Positions 1 to 5,952 of a DNA stretch of 6,833 nt are shown piece after piece. Location of the stretch: positions 1 to 6,833 of the forward strand of contig DAOWOP010000145.1 in assembly GCA_030642005.1 (NCBI GenBank). Reading direction: 5' to 3'. Every line of letters begins with the position of its first letter. The stretch's first letter is position 1. The translations under genes and the position numbers were made by a program. The notes below the pieces were generated by a model, which was given only the letters and a program-made list of their open reading frames with translations, was not told the DNA's origin and made no database searches. Source of the DNA: Planctomycetales bacterium. Lineage in GTDB: Bacteria > Planctomycetota > Phycisphaerae > SM23-33.

Positions 1-2
1 AC

Positions 3-272
3 CTGGTGGCCGACCTAGCGGGGATAGACCCTGAAGTCGTTGATTTACGAGTGGAGAAGAATCACCTGATCCTGCGAGGGGCCAGGCCGGCTCCCCGTCC
101 GCCGGACTGCTCGGATAAACAGGCCGCCGCCGCACTACGCCTCCACCACATGGAAATAGAATACGGGCCTTTCATCAGAACAGTGGACCTGCCCGAAGCA
201 ATCGACGTCAAAAGAATCGAAGCGGTCTATCGAAACGGATTCCTCTGGGTGAAAATGCCGCGAAAACAGTAA
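3..272 (+). CDS. Small heat-shock protein, Hsp20/alpha-crystallin family (5' partial)
   Basis: This is the C-terminal 89 codons of an ATP-independent holdase chaperone that binds unfolding proteins in the cytoplasm. The reading frame is open to the left edge. The GTG at position 6 is unlikely to be the true start, because the alpha-crystallin fold already begins there: VADLAGIDPEVVDLRVEKN resembles the family's 'elPGv..edidv.ve.n.L.i.GeR' strands and is followed by LILRGARP. The end carries the hallmark 'A.Y.NGfL.V..P' segment (IEAVYRNGFLWVKMP). Translation stops five residues after the start of the final strand, in RKQ, so the usual C-terminal extension with an I-x-I/V motif is absent. The stop codon TAA is also the first three bases of the heptamer repeat array that follows. 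The next gene is lon, a sensible proteostasis neighbour. The family call is firm. The N-terminus lies outside the window. Confidence 0.88.
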   Translation: MVADLAGIDPEVVDLRVEKNHLILRGARPAPRPPDCSDKQAAAALRLHHMEIEYGPFIRTVDLPEAIDVKRIEAVYRNGFLWVKMPRKQ

Positions 273-372
273 TTCGTAATTGGTAATTGGTAATTGGTAA
301 CAGACGGATGGTTACCGATTACGATTTACGAATTACGATTTACGAATTACGAATCACCAATTACGAGTCAAT
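270..372. repeat. Head-to-head heptamer repeat array forming an imperfect hairpin
   Basis: The whole hsp20-lon gap is built of 7-bp units. The left block reads TAATTCG then TAATTGG three times (270-297). The right block reads in the opposite sense, with GATTACG, ATTTACG, AATTACG, ATTTACG, AATTACG, AATCACC and AATTACG at 317-365, then a degenerate AGTCAAT up to position 372. The two blocks are inverted relative to each other. Bases 275-301 can pair with 311-337 over 27 positions, with 23 Watson-Crick pairs and one G-U, around a 9-base loop (302-310). No T-run follows the right arm, so it does not look like a normal terminator. The array overlaps the hsp20 stop codon and ends directly before the lon ATG. 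Confidence 0.85.
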
Positions 373-2850
373 ATGAGTAGAGAAAAACCCGCCAAGCCGA
401 AGATTGTCGTGTCGGACAAGCCCGATTCGGTCGTAAAACTGGGCGCCGAAGGTGCGGGGCTGCCTGAAGAAGAATTGCAGGTGGTCATTCCCGACGTTGC
501 AGCCGTCATGGCCATACGCAACACGACGATGTTTCCCGGAACGGTTCTACCGCTGGCTGTGGGACGCGAGAAGTCCCGCCGACTTATCGACGACGTCCTG
601 CCCGACGAAAAAGTAATCGTCCTTGTAACTCAGCGAGACGCACAAAGAGAAGACCCCGCCACGAACGAACTCTACGACTACGGCACAGCCGTTGTTGTGC
701 TGAAACTGCTCCGCACCGGCCAGGACAGCCGGACGGTTATCGTTCACGGACTGGCCCGGGTTCACATTGAACAGTTCGTCCAGACGAACCCCTATTTTCG
801 GGCACGGGTCAAGCCGATGAGCGATGAGGTCCCACAGGGCAAGGAACTCGAGGCCCGTCTGCTGGACGTTCGCGGCAAGGCGCTGCGAATAGCACAACTT
901 TCTCCCAATGTCCCCGACGAGGCGCAGGTCGTCATCAACAGCATAGACCAGCCCGGTGCTCTGACGGACTTCCTGGCTGCTAACCTGCCTCTGGAATTGC
1001 CCGTCAAGCAGGGGCTGTTGGCGGAAACGAATGTCCTGCGCCGGCTGAAAATCCTCCAGAAGGCGCTGCTGGACCAGTTGGAGGTTCTTGAGTTGAGCGG
1101 CCGGCTTCAGGAGCAGGTCCGCGCCAGCGTCGATAAGAGCCAGCGGGAGTATTTTCTCCGCGAGCAACTCAAGGCCATTCAGACCGAACTTGGCCAGGCG
1201 GACGAGCAGGCAGCCGATGTCAAGGAACTTACCGAGAAGATAGATTCAGCCGGTATGGGCAAGCCGGTCAAGGCCGAGTGCGTCCGTCAACTCCGCCGGC
1301 TTGAGACGATACCGACGGCCAGCCCGGAGTATTCCGTCATCCGCACCTACCTGGAAGTCATAACCGAACTGCCCTGGGCCAAGACCACCGCCGACAACCT
1401 GGATATCCGCCGGGCGAAGCGGACGCTTGACAAGGACCATTACGACCTGGACAAGGTCAAGAAGCGCATCCTGGAGTACCTTGCGGTTCGCCGGCTTGCG
1501 CCCAAGTCACGAGGCCCGATATTATGCTTCGTAGGCCCGCCGGGAGTGGGAAAGACCTCGCTGGGCAAATCCATCGCTCGCGCCCTGGGCCGGAAGTTTA
1601 TTCGTATGAGCCTCGGCGGGATGCGGGACGAGGCCGAACTCCGCGGGCACAGGCGGACGTACATCGGGGCGATGCCCGGACGCATCATTCAGGAGATACG
1701 CAAGGCCGGTTCGTCTAATCCTGTCTTCATGCTGGATGAACTCGACAAGGTCGGGATGGATTTCCGGGGCGATCCGACGTCGGCGCTGCTGGAGATACTG
1801 GACCCCGCCCAGAACTTCAGTTTCCAGGACCACTACCTCAACGTTCCGTTTGACTTATCGAAGGTGATGTTCATAGCCACAGCCAACATCATGTCCCCTA
1901 TCCCGCCGGCGCTGCGGGACCGCGTAGAGATAATCGAAATCTCCGGTTATACGATTAATGAGAAGTTGCATATCGCCCGGAATTACCTTCTGCCGAGGCA
2001 GTTGATCGAGAACGGCCTGACCGGGCGGGGGGTGAAATTCAGCGCCGCTGCGCTAAAGCATATTATTACGCGCTATACCCGCGAGTCGGGCGTGCGCGAA
2101 CTGGAGCGCCAGATCGGAGCGATTTGCCGAGGCTTGGCCGTTCGCGCCGCCAAGAGCAGGATGCCGAAAAAGGCCATCGGCGAAAAAGAGGTTGCGAAGT
2201 TCCTGGGTTCGGCGATGTACGAAAGTGAAATAGCCCAGAGGACCTCGGTGCCCGGCGTGGCTACTGGCCTGGCGTTCACCCCGTACGGGGGCGAGATTAT
2301 TTTCATCGAAGCCACTGCGTATCCCGGCAAGGGCCAATTGCTGCTGACAGGTCAGATCGGCGACGTGATGAAGGAATCCGCCCAGGCTGCGTTGAGTTTA
2401 ATCAGGAGCCGGTCGGCTCGGTTCGGTATAGACGCGGCGGTTTTTCCGAAGATCGACGTTCACATCCACGTTCCCGCCGGGGCTGTGCCCAAAGACGGGC
2501 CAAGCGCCGGAGTGTCAATCGCTACGGCGATAAGTTCGCTCCTGCTGAACCGTCCCGTGCGGTCCGACGTGGCGATGACCGGCGAGATTACGCTTCGAGG
2601 CCTCGTCCTGCCGGTGGGGGGGATCAAGGAAAAGGTCCTCGCCGCCGCACGGGCCGGTATAAAAACGGTTATAATTCCCCGCCGGAACCGCAGGCATACA
2701 ACTGATATTCCCGCCGAGGTCCGCAGGCAACTGAAGTTCGTCCTGGCAGGTACGATCGACGATGTGTTGGCTGCCGCGCTGGCCGACAACGGCGAGAAGC
2801 CGGGGCGGAAAAAACGACAAAAGGTCGGAAATAGAAAAAAGAAGAAGTGA
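373..2850 (+). CDS. lon: ATP-dependent Lon protease (LonA type)
   Basis: Lon is a cytoplasmic homo-oligomeric AAA+ serine protease that unfolds and degrades damaged and some regulatory proteins. Domains in order: a low-complexity extension (1-36), an N-terminal substrate-binding domain (about 40-240, including the FPG and LAVGREKS motifs), a helical region with the family segment REYFLREQLKAIQTELG, and the AAA+ module with Walker A GPPGVGKT at 388-395 and Walker B VFMLDELDK at 451-459. The protease domain runs from about 627, with catalytic Ser711 in PKDGPSAG and catalytic Lys754 in GGIKEK. The 43-residue Ser-Lys spacing equals that of E. coli Lon (S679/K722). At 825 residues it is somewhat longer than E. 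coli Lon (784). The surplus is the N-terminal extension and a basic tail (KPGRKKRQKVGNRKKKK). The ATG at 373 is the first start in frame before the conserved part. No Shine-Dalgarno sequence precedes it, because the leader is repeat sequence. Confidence 0.97.
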   Translation: MSREKPAKPKIVVSDKPDSVVKLGAEGAGLPEEELQVVIPDVAAVMAIRNTTMFPGTVLPLAVGREKSRRLIDDVLPDEKVIVLVTQRDAQREDPATNELYDYGTAVVVLKLLRTGQDSRTVIVHGLARVHIEQFVQTNPYFRARVKPMSDEVPQGKELEARLLDVRGKALRIAQLSPNVPDEAQVVINSIDQPGALTDFLAANLPLELPVKQGLLAETNVLRRLKILQKALLDQLEVLELSGRLQEQVRASVDKSQREYFLREQLKAIQTELGQADEQAADVKELTEKIDSAGMGKPVKAECVRQLRRLETIPTASPEYSVIRTYLEVITELPWAKTTADNLDIRRAKRTLDKDHYDLDKVKKRILEYLAVRRLAPKSRGPILCFVGPPGVGKTSLGKSIARALGRKFIRMSLGGMRDEAELRGHRRTYIGAMPGRIIQEIRKAGSSNPVFMLDELDKVGMDFRGDPTSALLEILDPAQNFSFQDHYLNVPFDLSKVMFIATANIMSPIPPALRDRVEIIEISGYTINEKLHIARNYLLPRQLIENGLTGRGVKFSAAALKHIITRYTRESGVRELERQIGAICRGLAVRAAKSRMPKKAIGEKEVAKFLGSAMYESEIAQRTSVPGVATGLAFTPYGGEIIFIEATAYPGKGQLLLTGQIGDVMKESAQAALSLIRSRSARFGIDAAVFPKIDVHIHVPAGAVPKDGPSAGVSIATAISSLLLNRPVRSDVAMTGEITLRGLVLPVGGIKEKVLAAARAGIKTVIIPRRNRRHTTDIPAEVRRQLKFVLAGTIDDVLAAALADNGEKPGRKKRQKVGNRKKKK

Positions 2851-2853
2851 ACG

Positions 2854-2883
2854 TTGCATTAAGAAGGAGTTGTTCGGTAAAAT
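2854..2883 (+). promoter_or_regulatory. Possible sigma70-type promoter for the downstream three-gene unit
   Basis: In the 71-bp gap after lon, TTGCAT (2854-2859) and TAAAAT (2878-2883) are separated by 18 bases. The -10 candidate matches TATAAT at five of six positions. The -35 candidate matches only the TTG. The gap is AT-rich compared with its surroundings and is followed by a good ribosome binding site. I saw no intrinsic terminator after lon, so read-through from lon is an alternative. This is a weak call made by eye. Confidence 0.3.
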
Positions 2884-2908
2884 AAACTTGTAACGGAAAA
2901 TTACTTTT

Positions 2909-2915
2909 AGGGAGA
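2909..2915 (+). promoter_or_regulatory. Ribosome binding site of the zinc-ribbon membrane protein gene
   Basis: AGGGAGA lies six bases before the ATG at 2922. It fixes the start of the 154-residue protein. It is the only clear Shine-Dalgarno sequence among the plus-strand genes with a visible start. Confidence 0.7.
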
Positions 2916-2921
2916 TCGAAC

Positions 2922-3386
2922 ATGTCAAAGTCAATGGGATTTCGCAATTCGGGCAAGTTGAACCTTAGTGGCAAGCAAACTGAGTATGCCGTAGCCGGTG
3001 GATTGTTGATCGTTATTGTTGCGGCGGTGGTCTTCGCGGCGACTCAGATATGGAGTTGCGGAAGCACTCCAATCGGAGAGCGTGGTGAGCCTCGCGTCAA
3101 ATGCGTCAAATGCGGCGAGGAATGGACGATCACCCGGGAAGAAGAGATGATTTTGAACAGGGAGAATGAGATGCGGCGCGGCGTGCCCGTCGGCGAAGAC
3201 TGCGAGAAGTGCGGCGGCGAGGGAACCGTCTTCCTGATGAACATATGCCCCGAGTGCAAGACGTATTATCTCTCCAAGAGCATCACGGACCCGGATAAGT
3301 TCGCCGAAGGCGGCAACAAGGAGGTTTGTCCTAATTGCGGCACGGACCTGAACGAATGGTGGAGGGAGCACCGCAGAAGGCGGTAA
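2922..3386 (+). CDS. Single-pass membrane protein with four CxxC pairs (zinc-ribbon-like), function unknown
   Basis: I do not recognise this 154-residue protein as a named family. The N-terminal 20 residues are polar and basic. One strongly hydrophobic helix follows (about 22-42, YAVAGGLLIVIVAAVVFAA). The rest is hydrophilic and charged. Cysteines come in four CxxC pairs: 61/64 (CVKCGEEW), 94/97 (CEKCGGEG), 109/112 (CPECKTYY) and 136/139 (CPNCGTDL). A ninth Cys, at 46, sits just after the helix. Knuckles of the CPxCG type usually bind zinc, so two zinc-ribbon-like sites are likely. With a basic N-terminus the positive-inside rule would put the Cys-rich domain outside the cytoplasm, where thiols could be oxidised. 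The basic C-terminus (REHRRRR) leaves the topology open. The ATG is supported by AGGGAGA six bases upstream. The next gene starts 54 bp downstream, so the two are probably co-transcribed. Confidence 0.8.
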   Translation: MSKSMGFRNSGKLNLSGKQTEYAVAGGLLIVIVAAVVFAATQIWSCGSTPIGERGEPRVKCVKCGEEWTITREEEMILNRENEMRRGVPVGEDCEKCGGEGTVFLMNICPECKTYYLSKSITDPDKFAEGGNKEVCPNCGTDLNEWWREHRRRR

Positions 3387-3440
3387 TTCCTGAACACTGT
3401 ATCCAATTCGCCTTCAACGGCTGACCAGATAACAATAACT

Positions 3441-3884
3441 GTGGATCGCCGCACGAGAATTTGTCTCCTGATCATCGTCATAGGGCTGGTGAACTTCCTT
3501 GCCTATGCCGTGGTGTGGGTGTCGCTGGATGGGGACGCCATGAACGGTTACGTCCGGGCCGACGCGGCAGCCGGGCGTAAAGTGCTGCATTATTACCTTG
3601 TCAAGCACGGCGTCCACCACGTCGAGGTCTCCCGCGGCGTGTGGATATACTCGGCCGTCCACAGTATCAGTATATGGATTACCGTCGGGGCGGTCCTTTT
3701 GAGCATGTTGACTCTGGCCAAGGACCGGATTATCTCTTCGATGCGCAGCAGCATCGTCCGAGGCAGGACGTTCATCACCATCGTGGCAACAGTTGTAACG
3801 CTGATATCCCTCGCTATGACAGCGAAGTTTCTCTTTCACATGATCTGTCACTTGGCCGATCCGGCCGTTGTCGGTCCGTTATGA
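3441..3884 (+). CDS. Small membrane protein with three predicted helices, function unknown
   Basis: This 147-residue protein is not one I can name. It has three hydrophobic stretches: about 7-28 (ICLLIIVIGLVNFLAYAVVWV), 68-92 (VWIYSAVHSISIWITVGAVL) and 110-134 (TFITIVATVVTLISLAMTA). Basic residues at the N-terminus (DRRTR) and between helices 2 and 3 (K94, R96, R102, R107, R109) suggest N-in topology. This would place the 29-67 loop outside, and that loop holds a His-rich patch, LHYYLVKHGVHHVEVSRGVW. The start is taken as GTG at 3441. No ATG lies between the preceding in-frame stop (3384-3386) and this point, and the next ATG (3540) would remove helix 1. I see no convincing Shine-Dalgarno sequence. 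Its TGA stop overlaps the ATG of the helicase gene (ATGA), so the helicase is probably translated by coupling to this gene. Real coding status is likely from the clean hydrophobic pattern and tight packing. Confidence 0.72.
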   Translation: MDRRTRICLLIIVIGLVNFLAYAVVWVSLDGDAMNGYVRADAAAGRKVLHYYLVKHGVHHVEVSRGVWIYSAVHSISIWITVGAVLLSMLTLAKDRIISSMRSSIVRGRTFITIVATVVTLISLAMTAKFLFHMICHLADPAVVGPL

Positions 3885-5887
3885 CTTCCGCTGCTGCGAA
3901 AATTCTCGCTCCTGACGGTCCGGTCGCATCGGCCCTGGAAAATTACGAATGCCGCCGGGAGCAGTTGGCGATGGCTGAAGTCGTTGAGAAAGCCTTCGCC
4001 GACAGCGAGCACCTTCTGGTCGAAGCCGGTTCCGGCGTGGGAAAAAGTTTCGCTTACCTCGTTCCGGCGATCCTGGCTGTCCGGAACAAGCAGCGAGTAG
4101 TCATCTCCACCTATACCATCGCATTGCAGGAGCAACTCATCGGCAAGGACCTGCCGTTCCTGCAGAAACATCTGCCCGTGTCGTTCCTCGCCGTTCTGGG
4201 CAAGGGGCGGAATAACTACCTCTGCCTCCGCCGGTTGGACACAACCCGTCGTAAGGCCGGGAAGATATTTTCCTCCCGGCGCGACATCGACCAATTGTCC
4301 CGGCTGGTTGAGTGGGCCGATGCCGCCGATGGCGGGTCGAGGCAGGACATCACCTTCACCGTATCCGATTCTCTCTGGTCGCGCGTCCGCGCCGAGGCCG
4401 GTTTATGCCCCGGACGTAAATGCCCCTTCTTCGAGAGATGCTGCTTCCAGACCGCTCGCCAACAGATGCGAAAAGCCAATATACTGATAGTCAATCATGC
4501 GATGCTGTTTTCCGATCTCGCCCTTCGTCGCACCCTGCCCGACGGCGGGGCCGATACGCCGGCCGAATTGCTGGGCGACTATGACCTGCTCGTTCTCGAC
4601 GAGGCCCATACACTCGAAGCCGTCGCATCCGACCATTTCGGTAAATCGGTAACGAGCGGGTCCGTGCATTCGGTGCTGCGCGAACTGTTTAACGACCGCA
4701 CCGGTCGCGGGCTGCTGGCGATGATCGATGCCGACGATGCCGTCGCCGCCGTTACCGCCGCCGCCCGTGCCGCCGACGCCTTCTTCGACGCCCTGGCCGG
4801 GGCCGGGGCCGATACGGTCGCGCCCAACGGCAGAATCGCCGACCCAAACGCCTTGCCTGACACGCTGTCGCCGGCCTTGCTGACATTGGCCGGACGACTT
4901 GCGGACATCAGGAAGGCCCTTAACGATTCCTCAGCCCGGCTGGAACTGCAAGGCTATCAGCGCCGGTTATGCGACTTGGCCAAGACGACCGACGCCCTCA
5001 TCTCGCAGGATTATCCCGATTCTGCCTACTGGCGGACCGTCTCGAGCCAGGGCAGGCCTGCCTACCGGTCAGGCAGGTACATCGCCCTTGCCTGCGCGCC
5101 GATAAATGTCGCGCCGATTCTCAAATCCGCTTTGTTCGAGTCGGTCAATTCAGTGGTGTTGACCTCGGCGACGCTGACGACGGGCCGGAGCGGCGTGGCG
5201 GGATTCGATTATATCCGCAGCCGACTGGGCGCTGAAGACGCCCGCGAACTGCGTCTGGACAGCCCGTTCGATTTCCGCCGACAGGCCCGTCTGTACATCG
5301 AAACCGGCCTGGGCGACCCGAACAGGCTCGACGAGTTTTTGCCGCCGGCGCGCCGGGCCATCGAGCATTACGTCGCTATGAGCCGGGGGCGGTGCTTCGT
5401 GCTGTTCACCTCATACCGGATGCTCCAGGCCGCTGCCGATGCGCTGGGCGAGTTCACCAGGCGCGAAGGCTATACGCTTCTGGTCCAGGGCGGACCGCTG
5501 CCGAGGTCGGCTATGCTGAAGCAGTTTCGCGACGGGCACAAATGTATCCTGCTGGGGACGACCAGTTTCTGGCAGGGCGTCGATGTCGCCGGCGAGGCGC
5601 TGTCGAACGTCATCATCGCAAAACTGCCGTTCGCCGTACCGGACTCGCCGCTCATCGAGGCCAGGATTGACGCCATCCGCGCCGGCGGGGGCAGCCCGTT
5701 CGGAGATTACCAGTTACCCGAAGCGGTCATCCGGTTCAAGCAGGGCTTCGGTCGGCTTATCCGTTCCGGCAGCGACAGCGGTTTTGTCGTCTGCCTGGAC
5801 CATCGCATCGTTACCAAATCATATGGCCGGGAGTTCATCTCGGCTTTGCCGGACGTCGAAATCATCCACGACGCTTCCACGCAATAA
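3881..5887 (+). CDS. dinG: DinG/XPD-family ATP-dependent DNA helicase with Fe-S cluster
   Basis: This is a superfamily 2 helicase of the DinG/YoaA type, 668 residues (E. coli DinG is 716). The family unwinds DNA 5' to 3' and resolves structures such as R-loops and D-loops. Motifs in order: a Q-like motif YECRREQLAMAEVV (22-35), Walker A EAGSGVGKS (48-56), motif Ia STYTIALQEQL (76-86), Walker B DEAH (240-243), TSAT (428-431), motif V GTTSFWQGVD (559-568) and motif VI QGFGRLIRS (621-629). The Fe-S ligands are C115 (NNYLC), then C176-x4-C181-x5-C187, the same spacing as in DinG. No UvrD- or exonuclease-type domain is fused. The frame is open further upstream, to an ATG at 3641, but that extension only mirrors the membrane-protein gene. 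The ATG at 3881 overlaps that gene's stop (ATGA) and sits just before the conserved part, so I chose it. A palindromic element occupies codons 391-399. Confidence 0.94.
   Translation: MTSAAAKILAPDGPVASALENYECRREQLAMAEVVEKAFADSEHLLVEAGSGVGKSFAYLVPAILAVRNKQRVVISTYTIALQEQLIGKDLPFLQKHLPVSFLAVLGKGRNNYLCLRRLDTTRRKAGKIFSSRRDIDQLSRLVEWADAADGGSRQDITFTVSDSLWSRVRAEAGLCPGRKCPFFERCCFQTARQQMRKANILIVNHAMLFSDLALRRTLPDGGADTPAELLGDYDLLVLDEAHTLEAVASDHFGKSVTSGSVHSVLRELFNDRTGRGLLAMIDADDAVAAVTAAARAADAFFDALAGAGADTVAPNGRIADPNALPDTLSPALLTLAGRLADIRKALNDSSARLELQGYQRRLCDLAKTTDALISQDYPDSAYWRTVSSQGRPAYRSGRYIALACAPINVAPILKSALFESVNSVVLTSATLTTGRSGVAGFDYIRSRLGAEDARELRLDSPFDFRRQARLYIETGLGDPNRLDEFLPPARRAIEHYVAMSRGRCFVLFTSYRMLQAAADALGEFTRREGYTLLVQGGPLPRSAMLKQFRDGHKCILLGTTSFWQGVDVAGEALSNVIIAKLPFAVPDSPLIEARIDAIRAGGGSPFGDYQLPEAVIRFKQGFGRLIRSGSDSGFVVCLDHRIVTKSYGREFISALPDVEIIHDASTQ
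5051..5077. repeat. 27-bp GC-rich palindromic element inside the helicase gene
   Basis: Bases 5051-5062 (GGCAGGCCTGCC) are a perfect 12-bp palindrome. They overlap a second inverted repeat, CCTGCCT (5057-5063) and AGGCAGG (5071-5077), around ACCGGTC. The block spans exactly nine in-frame codons (residues 391-399, GRPAYRSGR) in a variable stretch between SAYWRTVSSQ and the conserved-looking YIALACAPINVAPIL. The nested inverted repeats and multiple-of-three length suggest a dispersed REP-like element tolerated in a loop. Only one copy is visible here, so its dispersal is inferred. Confidence 0.55.
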
Positions 5888-5920
5888 AAAATACGGGTGG
5901 ACTTGAGCAAGGCCCACCCG
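5884..5920 (-). terminator. Intrinsic terminator of the PEP-CTERM gene
   Basis: Read on the minus strand, CGGGTGG pairs with CCACCCG (positions 5914-5920 with 5894-5900). The stem can extend by one G-U and one G-C pair around a loop of about nine bases. It is followed by TATTTTTTATT. This is a standard hairpin plus U-tract, 32 bp beyond the stop codon of the minus-strand gene. The U-tract complements the A-run that begins at the helicase stop codon (5885-5887). On the plus strand the same hairpin has no U-tract behind it, so it should terminate the helicase transcript poorly, if at all. Confidence 0.82.
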
Positions 5921-5952
5921 CATCAGGCAATAATCAGACGGATGATATTCGC

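Noticed and set aside
302..372. Sigma70 promoter for lon within the repeat array
   Set aside because: The AT-rich units give several weak TATAAT-like matches, but none has a credible -35 at the right spacing.
547..1167. A 206-codon minus-strand frame opposite lon
   Set aside because: It lies wholly within lon, whose protein is unmistakable, and it shows no domain, ribosome site or sensible composition. It is a GC-rich antisense shadow.
3051..3062. Lipoprotein signal at Cys46 of the zinc-ribbon membrane protein
   Set aside because: The residues before the Cys are I-W-S. Trp at -2 and the long polar N-terminus do not fit a lipobox, so a plain membrane anchor is more likely.
4022..4048. Walker A of the helicase reads GSGVGKS instead of the usual GTGTGKT
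   Set aside because: All nucleotide-binding positions (G-x-G-x-G-K-S/T) are kept, so this is normal variation and not a defect.
4899..5235. Alternative plus-strand frames across the helicase, containing peptides such as ACLPVRQ
   Set aside because: These are out-of-frame readings of the palindromic element and its flanks. The helicase motifs run through the region in the main frame without a break.
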